Positions 34,974 through 47,932 of a DNA stretch of 64,000 bases are shown here, in pieces. Each line of letters begins with the position of its first letter. Positions within the stretch are counted from its first letter, which is position 1. The position numbers and the translations under genes were made by a program. Source of the DNA: Hydrangea macrophylla (lineage: Eukaryota > Streptophyta > Magnoliopsida > Cornales > Hydrangeaceae); NCBI GenBank assembly GCA_033977485.1, contig CM066983.1, positions 111,948,605 to 112,012,604 on the forward strand, in the 5' to 3' direction. A model generated the notes under the pieces. That model did not search any database. It worked only from the letters and a program-made list of their open reading frames with translations, and was not told where the DNA came from.

Positions 34974-35826
34974 TCTAATCTATAGTAACATACAATGTGC
35001 CATTTAATGAGTAGTAACTTTTAAGGTTTAACAATGTATCATATGATTGTACTCCCTCCGTCCCATTTTATGTATCTATCTTTCTTTTTTGGGATGTTCC
35101 AAAATTATTGTCCACTTTCTTAAATTAGTATATAAATTTTACTTAGTTTCCCTAACTACCCTTCCTTGCAATCAACACCAAAACAAAATAAAAAAAGAAA
35201 GTGCAATGATTATGGGCATTTGTGGAAAGTAGGAGTAGATTCTTTTTGTCCTCTTAAATAATTGGATTCCCAAAGATAGACACATAAAATGGGACGGATG
35301 TAGTAATTTTTAAAGTGTCATTTGATAGTAACGACTTGGCCATATATTATATAATAATCAAGTCCCAATGGCGTGGAAATATTACAATCAAATTGTTTGG
35401 TTGTATTCAATAAAGTCCTTACTCTAAGAGGATACTAGGATATCATACGAGTCGGGATTGTACCAAGTTGGTTAGTAAATAAGGCTATGCAGTACTAGTC
35501 TGAAGCTTTAACGTAACTTAAATTGTCTAATCTATAGTAACATACAATGTGTCATTTAATGAGTAGTAACTTTTTAAGGTGTAATAATGTATCATACGAT
35601 TGTAATTTTTTAAAGTGTCATTTGACAGAAACGACTGGGCCATATATTATATAATAATCAAGTCCCAATGGCGTGGAAATATTACAATCAAATTGTTTGG
35701 TTGTATTCAATAAAGTCCTTACTCTAAGAGGATACTAGGATATCATACGAGTCGGGATTGTACCAAGTTGGTTAGTAAATAAGGTTATACAGTACTAGTC
35801 TGAAGCTTTATCGTAACTTAAATTGT
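34974..35826. repeat. Tandem duplication of about 300 bp, one copy holding a MITE
   Basis: Copy 1 (34974-35525) and copy 2 (35526-35826) share long identical stretches. Without the MITE at 35052-35303, copy 1 is about 298 bp. There is no coding content. Confidence 0.9.
35052..35303. mobile_element. Stowaway (Tc1/mariner) MITE
   Basis: It has the ends CTCCCTCCGTCCCATTTTATG and CATAAAATGGGACGGATGTAG, a 252-bp body, and TA duplicated at 35050-35051 and 35304-35305. The second tandem copy has the uninterrupted site GATTGTAATTTTT near 35602, which confirms the borders exactly. Confidence 0.95.
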
Positions 35827-36286
35827 ATTCTCAACTTCTCTTCCTGACTTAAATGGTGAGTGTGCTATGGAATTGGGGCACATGCCTGAGATTCACTTCG
35901 CTTCTATGTTCTATTCCAGTCAACAACAATATATAGGTACCGATTTCAAAATTGCACAAGCTGACGACATTTGTCCTTCTAAGAACTTTTTTTTTCTTCC
36001 CTTTCTATTAATAAAAGGGGAATTCTATCCAAAGCATCTCCAGCAGACTAGTTATTTTAGCTTTTAAGACAAAATAGCTAGTTAGAGGGAGTTTTATATA
36101 CTCTAGCAGACTAGCTACATGACTAGTCATTTTAACATTTGACTTTTTAATTAGACATATTTGTTTAGTCAAGAATGACTCTCTATATTCTTTATCCAAT
36201 TCTCAACCTTTTGCATATTCATTAATTAATTGACACAAAATCGCAATCATAGAAAATATAATAAAATAATATGACTAAATAAATTA

Positions 36287-36468
36287 AGAGAGTATTTTTG
36301 CTCACCCAAAATATGGTACACCAATGCTCACCCAAGCATCCCATTGGCCAATGCAGTGGGACTCAGGTTGAGTCCCACTGCATTGGGCCCTGGGTCCCAC
36401 TGCATTGGTCAATGAGATGATTGGATGAATATTGGTGTACCATATTTTAGGTGAACAAAAGTATTTTC
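36287..36468. mobile_element. MITE, GCTCACCCAAGCATC family (second copy)
   Basis: It has the same arms as 32682-32826, with GAGTCCCACTGCATTGG blocks in both orientations. It folds into a long hairpin. Confidence 0.7.
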
Positions 36469-36574
36469 ATAAATTAAAGAGCACTGCTAGAATTGTAGGT
36501 TAAATATTAGATTGCTAAAATAGTTTTCAATTAAAATAACTAATTATAAACCATCGTACTTATGGAGATGCTCT

Positions 36575-38525
36575 CACACCCACCAACTTTGCTCTTTACA
36601 CCCACTAGGTAGTAAACTTTGTTGATTACTACTGTACCCTTTATAAAATGACATATAAAAAAAAATATTCCAAAAAAAAATTACTCACCACTCCCATTTA
36701 TCTTATCAGACCCCAACTCCAAACCTACTTATCTTATTAAACCCTAACTCATTAACATTTTTTTAACAAAAATCGTTACACATCAGTATATGCAGGCAAA
36801 TTCATGTATAGGAATAAACTCATATATATTCATGATTCAATTCCAAAAGTCTACATAAATTCCTATTCTAACATCGACTTTAGAAGATCTAGACTGATGT
36901 ATACAAAGATTGGTCGAAATTGGAAGTACTTAGATCTATAAATAGGAATATCCGTTTGCTTCTTTGTGCAACTCTCTCTGTTTCTCTCTCTCCCGCCGCC
37001 AATAACTAGTTGGATCAAACATATCGAGCTATTTTTTTTAATAGATCAAAAAATCATTGTATTTGTAACTCATTTTTTTTTTTTCAACAATGATAATCCC
37101 ACATCTCCAATCACATCATATACTTTAAATGCATGTACCCTAATCTGTGTAATTTTTTCACACTTTTCTATGCATTATTTACACAACACAGGATATATAT
37201 ATTTAAAGTAAGGATGTGGTTGAAAATGTGAGTGTATCATTATTGTTTTTTTTAAACTCATTTTTTCTTTTTAACTGTAGAGATCTAGATCAATTTTGTT
37301 TGTATAATAATTATATAATATTATTGTATACAATAGGAATTGAATAGAGGGAGATGATGATGGGTGCACAGAGTAAAAGGAAAATGTGAAACTTTTTAAG
37401 TTTGGGGTGATTTGGGGTATGAATGGTGGTTGTGGAGAGTAAATTATTTTAATTTAAAGGGTAAATTACGACACCGTCCCTTGAGCTATGATCTTTTTTT
37501 ACTAATACCCTTCAAACTTTAAAATTGAACAGACTCACCCTTGAACTATTCAAAATGAACAAACTCACCTTCGAAGAAGGGGGTGTTAGTGTTAACAAAT
37601 GATATATAGTTTAAGGGATGAGTTTGTTCTGTTTTAAAGTTTAAGGGGTGTTAGTGAAAAAATAGTTATAGTTCAGGGGGTGTTACTGTAATTTACCCTA
37701 ACTTAAATTAAAAAAAGTGAGTGTAGAGAGTAATTAAATGTAGGATAATTCTATTAACACCCTGTCACCCACCTATTTTATTCTTTACACCCATCATTTA
37801 ATGATTTTTTTGCATTACAACTTTACCCCAATACAAAATGGCATATAAGGAAGGACCAATGAATAAGAGAAATCTTTAAACAAGTTACTCTTTACACCCA
37901 CCTACCTCAACAAACCCTAACTCGCAAACACTTTCTCCTTAACAAATCGTATCATATATATTTGCATATACATATATACATCAATATACTTACGTACGCA
38001 GATTCATAGGTACATAGACTGGTCGAATACAAGTATTATAAAAGTGATGCACATCTATTTATAGCGAATATACAAATTCATACGCACATACATATTTGAT
38101 CCCAGATAAATAACATATGTAATATATGTATATACATAATACACACCGAAGTTACTATTGTCCAAGGTTATCATTGATTTGATGACTGACCCTAGAATGA
38201 AACTAATTGGGTATGTTCTTCGTTTTCCAATTCCATTATAAAGTTAGCAATTAACAGTTGATTTTTGAGCTAATTGATTGTTTTCTCAATTAACATTTAT
38301 CAGTTGGCAATTTGAACTTATAGATAATAGTTCATTATCAACACCCACTTTGGTTGTAATGTAGTTTGTGTCATGACCGGTGTATACTCTTCTTTAGCTG
38401 TGGTGGGAATGGAAGAGGGAGAGAGGATTGTGGGTGTAGAGAGTAATAAGAAATGGAGTGTGTTTTTAAGGTTAGGGTTATTTTGGGGATGAAAGGTGAG
38501 TGCAGAGAGTAAGGGTGTACCCAAT
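36575..38525. repeat. Composite inverted-repeat region (CTTTACACCCAC type)
   Basis: CTCTTTACACCCACC-type motifs face right at 36588 and 37896. Their complements (GGTGGGTGTAGAGAGTAA type) lie at 37358-37445 and 38395-38515. This suggests two adjacent or nested copies of a non-autonomous element with CT-rich leader-like DNA. An independent 240-bp foldback lies inside at 37460-37700. No gene is seen. Confidence 0.55.
37460..37700. mobile_element. Short foldback element
   Basis: The ends AGGGTAAATTAC and GTAATTTACCCT are inverted, as are the CCCTTGAGCTAT and ATAGTTCAGGGG type blocks. It is a relative of the ends of the 32917-34112 foldback. Confidence 0.7.
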
Positions 38526-38529
38526 TAAG

Positions 38530-38780
38530 AGGTGAAAATGAAAATTTTTAGCACTTTTTTTTTTCTTCAGTGCATTTGATAATGTATCATTTAATTGAAA
38601 AATCAGCCAAAAATTCACTGAAAGCGTTAATTGAAATTTTTTTTACTGAAAATAATCACTGAATGTAGTCTATTTCAGTTCTTGAAACATTGCTTTCAGT
38701 ATTGCAAATACAAATCACTTAAAATTTTCAGTACTTAAATTCAGCACTTAATTTTCAGTTTTATCAAATGAACCCTAAAT
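38530..38780. mobile_element. MITE, TTTTCAGTACTTA family, copy 1
   Basis: It aligns over about 250 bp with 57178-57452. Its signature is TGATAATGTAxCAxTTAATTG and repeated AATTTTCAGTACTTAA, ending in TTTTATCAAA before CCCTA. Confidence 0.7.
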
Positions 38781-39288
38781 AGGGTATAGTGAGCAAATTA
38801 AGTGAATGTGAATAAAATTTCTCTTAAATATAGAGAGTAAAGTAAAGTAGTGGGTGTGGATAGAATTTCCCTTTAATATAACACTAGTTTTCATAACACC
38901 TATGTCCGAACAATAATGATAAACTCACTCTCTCAACCACTCCCTCAACCACATTTAGCAGATCTTGTCCCGTGATTCCAGTGGTCTTCTGTGAAATTCA
39001 TGTGGAACTTACCAAAATTAAGAACAATCAATGATCAAGATGTACTGAATGTAATAGGGGTGTGAATGAGAGTTTGAGTGGATGATTACTCGTGTCCGAA
39101 TCTAACCTGTTTTTATCATTATAATAACCTGGTACTGGTAGCAACAAGCAAAGGCATATGATATGAGAGAGATTCATAACTGTCATTTCAGTGCGCGCCA
39201 CAAAATGCGAAACGGAAGCCACAAAGACTCGAACTTTGCGGAAACGTTGACCCTTCCCTCCCTCCCAACTTTCCCATCTCTAGTTTTA

Positions 39289-39291
<3 letters not shown>

Positions 39292-39320
<29 letters not shown>
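39292..39320 (+). repeat. CT tract in leader of the coiled-coil gene
   Basis: A (CT)n run about 120 bases before the ATG at 39439. Likely within the 5' UTR or core promoter. Confidence 0.75.
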
Positions 39321-39324
<4 letters not shown>

Positions 39325-39438
39325 CCATCAACAGATTCAACACGGCACTGCATACATTGATGTGAATCTGCACATATATGCGTATATCGGAGTTTATATC
39401 TATCTTTGTGCGATAAAGCAGAAAGGCGGGTGGCTGCG

Positions 39439-42400
39439 ATGTCGTGGATTAGGTCAGCGGTGAACAAAGCTGTGGAAGTAGGGGGCAAGAACAACCTCAC
39501 TCGCACTGTCCGTAACTACGCTGACTCCGTCGTCCAACAGGCCGTCGATGGCGCCAAGATTTTCCAGGATCGCATTGTAATTTTCACTTTCTACACTTGC
39601 GCTCTTTCATTGCATTTTTCTTTATTTTTATTTCTTATTTTTATTTTTTTTATTATGTGTTAACTCATTTTCTCTACTGGCAATCCATTGTGAAAGAAAA
39701 CCAGGAACAATCTCATTGAATAATATATTGATTTCTGGAATTATTGGTATTGATTTATTATTTTTGGGATTCTATTGGAACTTAATCAAATGAGATCTTT
39801 TTTTTTTTTTCTTTTTTTTTCTTGGGTCCAATGTTTGTTTCTTATTAGTATTCTAACACTCTTAACTTGCAATATTACATATTCCTTGTTTTTTCCTGGT
39901 TTGTGAGCTTAAATTCATACAATGTTTGGGTACCAATTGGGTAATTTGAATATAACCGATATTGAAATATCCTCATACCATTCCTTTTAGTACGTTTTTC
40001 TGATATATACAATTGTATAATGTGTATGTGTGTGTACTTACTTTGGCATGTACTTGCAGGCTACTCGGAATTTTAAAAGCTTTAAGCATGCTGTCAAAAG
40101 ATTGGAAGAAGTTTCTGTTTCTTGTAGAGGAATAGAGAGAGTTCAGTTACTAAGAAGATGGCTCGTCTCTTTAAATGAAATTGAAAGAATATCTGGAGGT
40201 TATGTTGAGAATAATGAGAACAACTCCGAGCAGCTTCATATCTCCGATGAATCCAAAGATTCTCCTAGAAATCCTACTCTGGTGAGTAAGTGACTAAGTG
40301 TGGTCCTGTCTCTCATTTTCACAGTTTTGAGCGAGATTTCAATTGTAGGCACATTTCAATATGCAATATAATAAGTTGTGACACTGTTTGTTTGCATCAA
40401 AAAACCTAAACGACCATTACCCAATGGTAAGTCCGACATACGCTGGGTGCTAGATGGGGTAAACTGTGGACAGACCTAGGCTTAGTTTGGCCCCCATGTG
40501 GCTTTTTAAAAGGAGCTTATGAAATTTATTACCAAGTTCTTTGATAATTTTATACAAGTGACACACTACTCTTCAAAAAGACATCATGAAACCAAAAAGC
40601 AACCTTGGGCTTTTAAAAGCTCCATTCTAGAGCTTTTAAAAGCTCCCTCCAAAAAAGCCCTAAGTTCAATTTTTGCAAAGCTCATAAACTAGTTACCAAA
40701 TGAATTAACATGAAATTGGGCTTTAAAAAAGGAGAAGCACCACGTGGGGGCCAAACTAAGCCCTAGTGCCTGTACTTGTGTAAAGAGAGCAACAATTTCC
40801 ACCAACTGTCTTGTAAATTCCATTTGCGCAATTCATCCAAATGTATATCATATTATAGTTTAGGTGAAAGAGATATATCTTTGGTCTTTAGGTGAAAAAA
40901 AGACGTGGCTGACTCGTGTATAAATTTGCAATTAACATAAAATCGTTTATGAGGACAACCATTTATTGGTGAAAGAGATGTATCTTTCTTGCTTTTCTTG
41001 GAAAGAGGAAAATCAATTCTGAGGTGGCACATGCTTTGCTGTAGCATCCTCATGGAACTCCTTCATCGCTGCCTTAATGGTGATTGGTGCCTGAGTCTGC
41101 ATATTATATCGTAAAATCTTGTGTTCGTGGCATTAAGTTTTGTGATTTATTAGTTTAGTTCAAACAGTCAGGGAGTCTTAGCCATCTGTGCTCACTCTGG
41201 ATATTCTTAGAGAGTGATATTGCGAGAGGTGGGTAATGTAACTGAAATAAAAAGACTTGTGTTTTAAGTTACCTAAATCCTAGCAGTACATTGCTTGAAT
41301 ATTGTTTTCACTCATCAAAATTTGAATGAGCCGCCTCTTGCATTGTTTTTTAACATGCTAGTGTCCCACCATTAAAGGCCATTAATAGGTGCAATGGGAA
41401 AAATCTTGGTTGCCAAGTTAGATATCAGAACTATGAGCCTGGGATTAACCATTGTATGCAAAAATACATAGGTTATGACTATAACCTAGTTTCCCACCAT
41501 CATGTCATGTTCTCATCCATGACCTAAGTTAATTATGTTAATTTGTTGAATTGTTTTTCCAGTCACTGGGACAAATATCTCACTTCTTTTATGAATAGTT
41601 CTATTCTCTAAGTACCAGAATGTGTACACTATCAAAACCCTCCGTGTCTAATGCCTTTGTTTTGACTCAAAAAGCAATTTTCTTGCTGCCATGTTGGGCT
41701 AGACACTGGTATCCTGGTAGGGTAGTGCGCACTAGGCAGTCTCCTAGGTGATGTTAGCAGTATGCCAGTATGTTGATTGTTGACTATGCTGCCTTTTTCA
41801 TACTCTATGTATGCTTAATTCCTTGGCTTAATTATTGACAAAATTGAATATCATGGCAATGTATTTTAATTTTTCTTTATGTAGCTTATATCCTTGTTTT
41901 GATGTGGATAGGTTTTATACTATGACCCTGATCTTGGTGGAGAACCAATGAATTTCCGTGATGTTTTTCTTCATAGTCAAGCTCTTGAAGGCATGACATT
42001 GTCTATGGTAAGTTGTCAATGGTGCGTATAAGCTCAGACAAATCTCAATGGCTTTGTAGCCACGGACTAAAGCAAACACCATACATTCTTACTCCCATCT
42101 GTCTGTTTGGATTAAGCTTGGGGTGACGAGAACAAATATTATCTCGAGTTATAATTCACATATTACTTCTGATTTTTATGAAAGAAAAGTATGTGTTGGG
42201 TTCTATTCTTGCTGATCTGTGGAAGTTAATCGCATGTTAAACTTTTTTTTGGTCTGATTCAGATTCTTGAAGCCCCGAATGAGGAAGAAGTTTCTCTACT
42301 TTTGGAAATATTTGGGTGATTGTTCTTACTCTTCTCTTTTGTTCTTGGATGATAATTGAATTTTACTAAATTTTCTTTGCTTCTTTGACCATATTCAGGC

Positions 42401-45400
42401 TCTGTCTCACTGGAGGGAAGGAAGTTCATAATGCTATAATGAGCAGCATACAGGATTTGGCAAAAGCTTTCTCAGGCTACGAAGATGAAGTACTGGTAAA
42501 CACATCATGAGCATGCCTTCTGTTTAAAGCATCTGTATGGTTTTTTTTTTTTTGTCCTAAGTGAATATTTTGATCCTTTCGTAAATAGTCACTTACAATA
42601 TCCTTACAACTTACGTAAGTATTCCCTGCAATGTTGTCAAATCGTGAATCGGTTTGCCAAAATATGAATCTTGAATATAATCGAATCGTGAATCGTAAGC
42701 TTTACTTTTTTGGAGAAGAAATAATAATACATTTGTATATGCACATAAAACACATGTATATACATATAATAATGTGTGCTTTCTTCAGGATGTGAAGCCA
42801 ACACTTCACATACATGCATGAATGTGAATAGGAAAAAGAAAAAAAATAAGGACAATGCATTAATGGCATTACTACTGATTTTTTCTAATAAAAAGCTTGG
42901 CATTATTGTACTAGTCACATATTTATTTACTAATAGGCATAAGCTTTGTATGTAGAAGTTGTATCACAACTTAACAACCAGTAAACTAATACAAGTGAAG
43001 AATAGAAGGGCATGTAACACGGGAAAAATAATAATAATAATAATAATAAGACCACACCCTTTTTTTAAACCGAAACTCAAAATGTTGATGAATCAAATGA
43101 ATTGAATCGTGAATCGTCCCGAATCGAATTGTCGATCACCGATTCAATGCGATTTCCGATTCGTAGGCACGATTCGAATCGTTCAGTATGAGAATCTTAT
43201 GAGAATCGAATCGAATCGTATGAATCGAATCGTGAATCGTACTATTCTAACAACCATTCCCCATTTGGTGCCTTTTGTGGTATCCTTGTTACTTATCAAG
43301 AAAACAAATTACGATTTTTTTGACCTTTTGAGCTTACCCTCCCCATTACTATCCCAGGTAAAGCGGGAAGAATTCCTCCAATATGCTCAAGGTGCAATCG
43401 CAGGGCTAAAAATGAATGCTGAAATTGCAAGGTTGTTAAGAAATGTCTTCAGTTGCTGCAATTGTCCTCCTTGAAAAAGTGTCAGCCATTTGCTGTCTGA
43501 GTCAACTTGCAGATATGTACTAATTCGCTTTCTCTGAGTTTGTGTTAATATTGAGGGACATAGTTCTCTTTCATTTATATGACTCGGGGCTCGTTTGGAT
43601 TGGCTTTGGATTTTGCGTTTAGGCAAAAGCAAAAGTAGAAGCCTAAATCAACGATGGAAATTTAGAAAAATCATTAAAACCTCAATATAAGCACCGCTGG
43701 ACCAGTTTCAGACAAAACATGCTGCTTTGACTCTAAAGTGTTGGCTAATGTATGCATTTTGGATTCCAGAAGCACACTTCGGAAGTGATACCAAATGGCC
43801 CTTAATATAATGATGCTATCATGGTATTCGTCTGTGTATATAGGGGGATGGTTTTCGCTATCTGCAATGCTTTTGTTGTGTATACTGATGTGGTAATTGG
43901 TGGCTCATTCTCGCTTAAACCTCTTGAATCCTTAAAGTTTGAATTTTGCCTTGTTCTCTCTTGATCAGAAGTTCCATCGTTAACTTCATTGTGCTTTTGT
44001 TGTTCTCAATATTTGTTCAGTTTTTGTTCCAACTTTCATTCTGTCTATATTTGTTTAGTTTCACACTTTGGCATACACCATTTCACATTCCGTACATTGA
44101 TAACTTTGAATAATGCAGCATTAATGTTGACGTTGTGAACGTGTACTTTGTATTCCCATCGTGAACTTGTATGTGTTTGTTTCTTCGATCTGCTACCAAA
44201 TTAGATTGTTAAGTAACTATGTTATTTAGTTTTTTTTTTTACTTCTCCTATTTTTGCTCTCGTGATAGAGCTAAAGTTGTAATTCTTTGCTTCTCCTGTT
44301 TTGTGATCTGATCTCAGAATAGATTCTGAAGTCTTAAATATATATACAAACTTAGACGGAACGAAATCCCAGAAGCATTCAAGTGAAGGTCAGGAAAAAT
44401 CATGTGATGAAAAAACCGTTGCAACACCAGAGGTGAGATTGCCTTAAATGCTAGCGTAGTCATCATGATGAGAATTGATAGGTGCACCAATCACTGTCTT
44501 GCCAGAAAGCCAAAATAAGTCCTTTTCCCTAACTTCTTTTATAGTTAAATGAAAAAACAAATTGTTTGAATCCACTACTTACTGACCGTGTTTCAAATAA
44601 GTGGCATAAAGTGGTTCAAAAATTGAAGACATGAACAAGTTCTAGCTGCTGGAGATTAGCATAGTCATTTTCTTCATGCCTGTTCGTTTAATTATGTAGT
44701 AGTTTTAAGTGAATGGGAGCATTGTTATGTTCATGTGCATAAATATGTGATCTGTCATCTTTATGCCATTTAGGCTTATTAACTGAAACCAAAATTCGCT
44801 GACTGGTTATTGCTGGTGCTTCACTACAAACTCCATGAAACTAATACTTGCCAACTATAAATAGTAACAAAATTTTACAACGAAAATTGAGAAATAAAAA
44901 AGAATAATTGCTTTTAAAGAATGGGTCTTTCATGTAGTATGATAGCATTTAAGCATTGTGTCCATTCTTTAATGGACAATAAACGTACATGCCACCTCAT
45001 TATGATAAGGGTAATAAGGTAATTGTACCTCCATGTGGGTATTTAGTGATAGAAATTTATGTCCATAAAATTACTTTACTGCCCTCATTTTAATGAGGTG
45101 AATGATTTTTTTTGTCCATTTAATTTTGGGTATTTTTAGCCATGTAGTACGTTTGTATTTCTGATAAAGAAATAGGTTGATATGTTAATTAATACGACAA
45201 TAGGTGGAGCCATTGCAAAGTGCAATGCTAAAAGCTTTGTTTGTCCACTTAGTGCACTGCGAACATGCACAATTATAGGTTGGTTGCTTAATGCCCAGTC
45301 CACCCACTCCACCACACAGAATATGGCCTATTTTCTAATAATATGAGAGTAGTGAATCCAGACCACTGCAAGTTTCTAGAGTACTCTTTTCTTCTTGGTT

Positions 45401-46683
45401 TCTTCTCGTTACTGCCGGCATAACACTAAACAACATTATCAGAGTTCCTATGTAATGGACGTCAAACCTTCTACTGCTTTAGAACATTGGTGTCTCTTTG
45501 GACTACACAGGATTTAATAATTGCTGGAGACCATAATTCCATAATTTAATGTTGTAATCAAGTTATGGTGTGAGAATTTACCAATTTAACCCTTGGCTTA
45601 ATGATTTTGCTCTGTTTCTTCAATAAAGGGCATTCCTTATGTTTTCCTTTGCTCGCAAGTCTGCTTGTTCAAGCGTTTAATGGCATAATCGTTTTCTTTC
45701 GCTGTTCGTGTTTTTTAGTCACAACTGTAGTTCAGAGATGACATGACCCGCAGGTTCAGGTAAAGTGATTGGAAAGGGTACCATGTCACCTATAAAACAT
45801 TGGTTTCCACTTTTTGGGGCTTCAGGAAGAACATTTAAATTTTTTTTAACAAGCCTAAGGCCTTAACACAAACATCATTTTGTAAACATAGCAGCAATAA
45901 AGGAGAGGAATACAAACAAAATATAGATTACTCATCAAGGTCATTTTCTTGAATTTTGTAAATGGTGAGTGTACTCACGATAGCGACCAAAAAATTAACA
46001 CTTCTGTAGCGGTAAACCTTTAAAAACAGTGGGGGATAGTGATACAGTTAAAACCTTGAAAATGTCAGCAGCTTCTAATCAGATACGTAGGAGAAAATTT
46101 TAAGGCATGGAAGCTGAGTTTGTTTTGTTTTGTTTTTTTGTTTTCTCTCTTTCTTTCTTCCTGCAGTCTTTGAAAGAAGCACTCACGCAAATTAGATTCT
46201 GTTCCAAGTTGGAAGAGATTTTACTAAAGAAGAAATTCTTAAAGAATGGAGATTCTCCAAAGACTCATGCTCAAAAGGTATTGCCTTCTCATGATAACTA
46301 AGTTTTTATAGAATTTTGTTTTCAGAAGCATACCCCATATTAAGGATGGGTTTAGAATGACATATTCAGAAATGAACTTAAAATAAGCTTTGGCAGCTGT
46401 TTATTGTAATTGGTGAGCCCATTCTCGAACAGCTTAAGTGTATCGAGCAACTGGTGCTTTAATATGGTATCAGAGCCTTGTTTGGTAGGTCTTGGGTTGG
46501 ATTCTTGCTCCCCGCTTTGGTGCTCATATTTACACTTTGTTATTTGTCTCCAGACTCTCCACTCTGATGGAATTTAATTGTTGGCTCTCCACATGCAAGA
46601 CGTGGTCGCACGGAGTGGGGGTGTTGAAGCTCGATATCCATTATCAGCTTAAGCTTGTGGAGTAATTGGGTGACTTAAACAGT

Positions 46684-46751
<68 letters not shown>

Positions 46752-47875
46752 TTTTTGGGAAAGTTGTGTGCTCCAGTAAATTAGATTAAAAAATGGCATT
46801 TTGCTTGATCTGGTAAAGTCATTTTGAATCATACTTTTTGGTCATGTTCAACTAAAAACCACCAATCTTACTGGGAGTCCATGCATCTTATCTGTGAACG
46901 AGAAAGAGATAACTAGGATTCGTTGAATGAGTTGAAGAGATTCCTTTTTCACCATCCCATTATGTTGCTTTAGTTTCCATGAAAGGGATTACCTATCAAT
47001 GATGACTTGACTTTTACAACAGTTTGGAATCTGTCTTTGAACATCTTTGGAATCATTTTGTAGTCTATTGAAAAATACTTGCTTCAAGGTTGGAGGGAGT
47101 ATCTAAATCTTAGTAAAGCAAGCTCTCTATTCTAAATAGATGGCCCTGTTCTACAATCCATCTATGAACATTGATGTTATGCCTCTTGTATGGTTATTAT
47201 ATTTTATACCCAGTATATCTTCTAACTATTTGCAGGTTGATAAACTGAAAATTCTATCAGAATCCCTTGCTAACTCTGCCTCACAAGCTGAAAAGCGTAT
47301 TTCAGATCACAGGTTTTTGTTATCCTTCACTCTTCTTGCGTGTCTGCCTGTGCATCTTCTTGTATGTTTGTGCCTGTAAGTTTGTCTTTGGTGATGCATG
47401 GTAACATCTACCTTAAGAGGATGCTAGCACGGTCTAGATCTACTTGGAACAAACTATGCATTTAAATGCAAATGTTATAGGGTTATATTTGTCTTTAAGA
47501 AGGTAACTTTTTTCTACTTTTTATTACATAATGTACGAAAACACTATTGTGTGGAAACAGTAGTTATTGCTACTGTTCTACTGATTTAGATAATAACTGG
47601 TTTACTTCAGAAACTTCTCCTATCAATTCTTTTGGGTGGCTTGATAGTAGGAACTATATAGGGAACTATGTGAAGTGGTAATTTTGTGATTCGAATTTAG
47701 ATTGGTAAAATCTATTGTTGTATATGTTTCTTATACTGAAAGGTTCATGTATCCTATTATTCTATCGGTTATTTCATGTTTCCTAATACTTAATATATCA
47801 GCATTAGACATGATACATTTACAAATATTCTTATACACAAGGCGTGTACATTTTGTTTTCTTCGTGTGACTTTTC

Positions 47876-47932
<57 letters not shown>

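Noticed and set aside
39183..39506. 107-codon minus frame with ER repeats
   Set aside because: It is antisense to the leader and first exon of the coiled-coil gene and driven by the CT tract.
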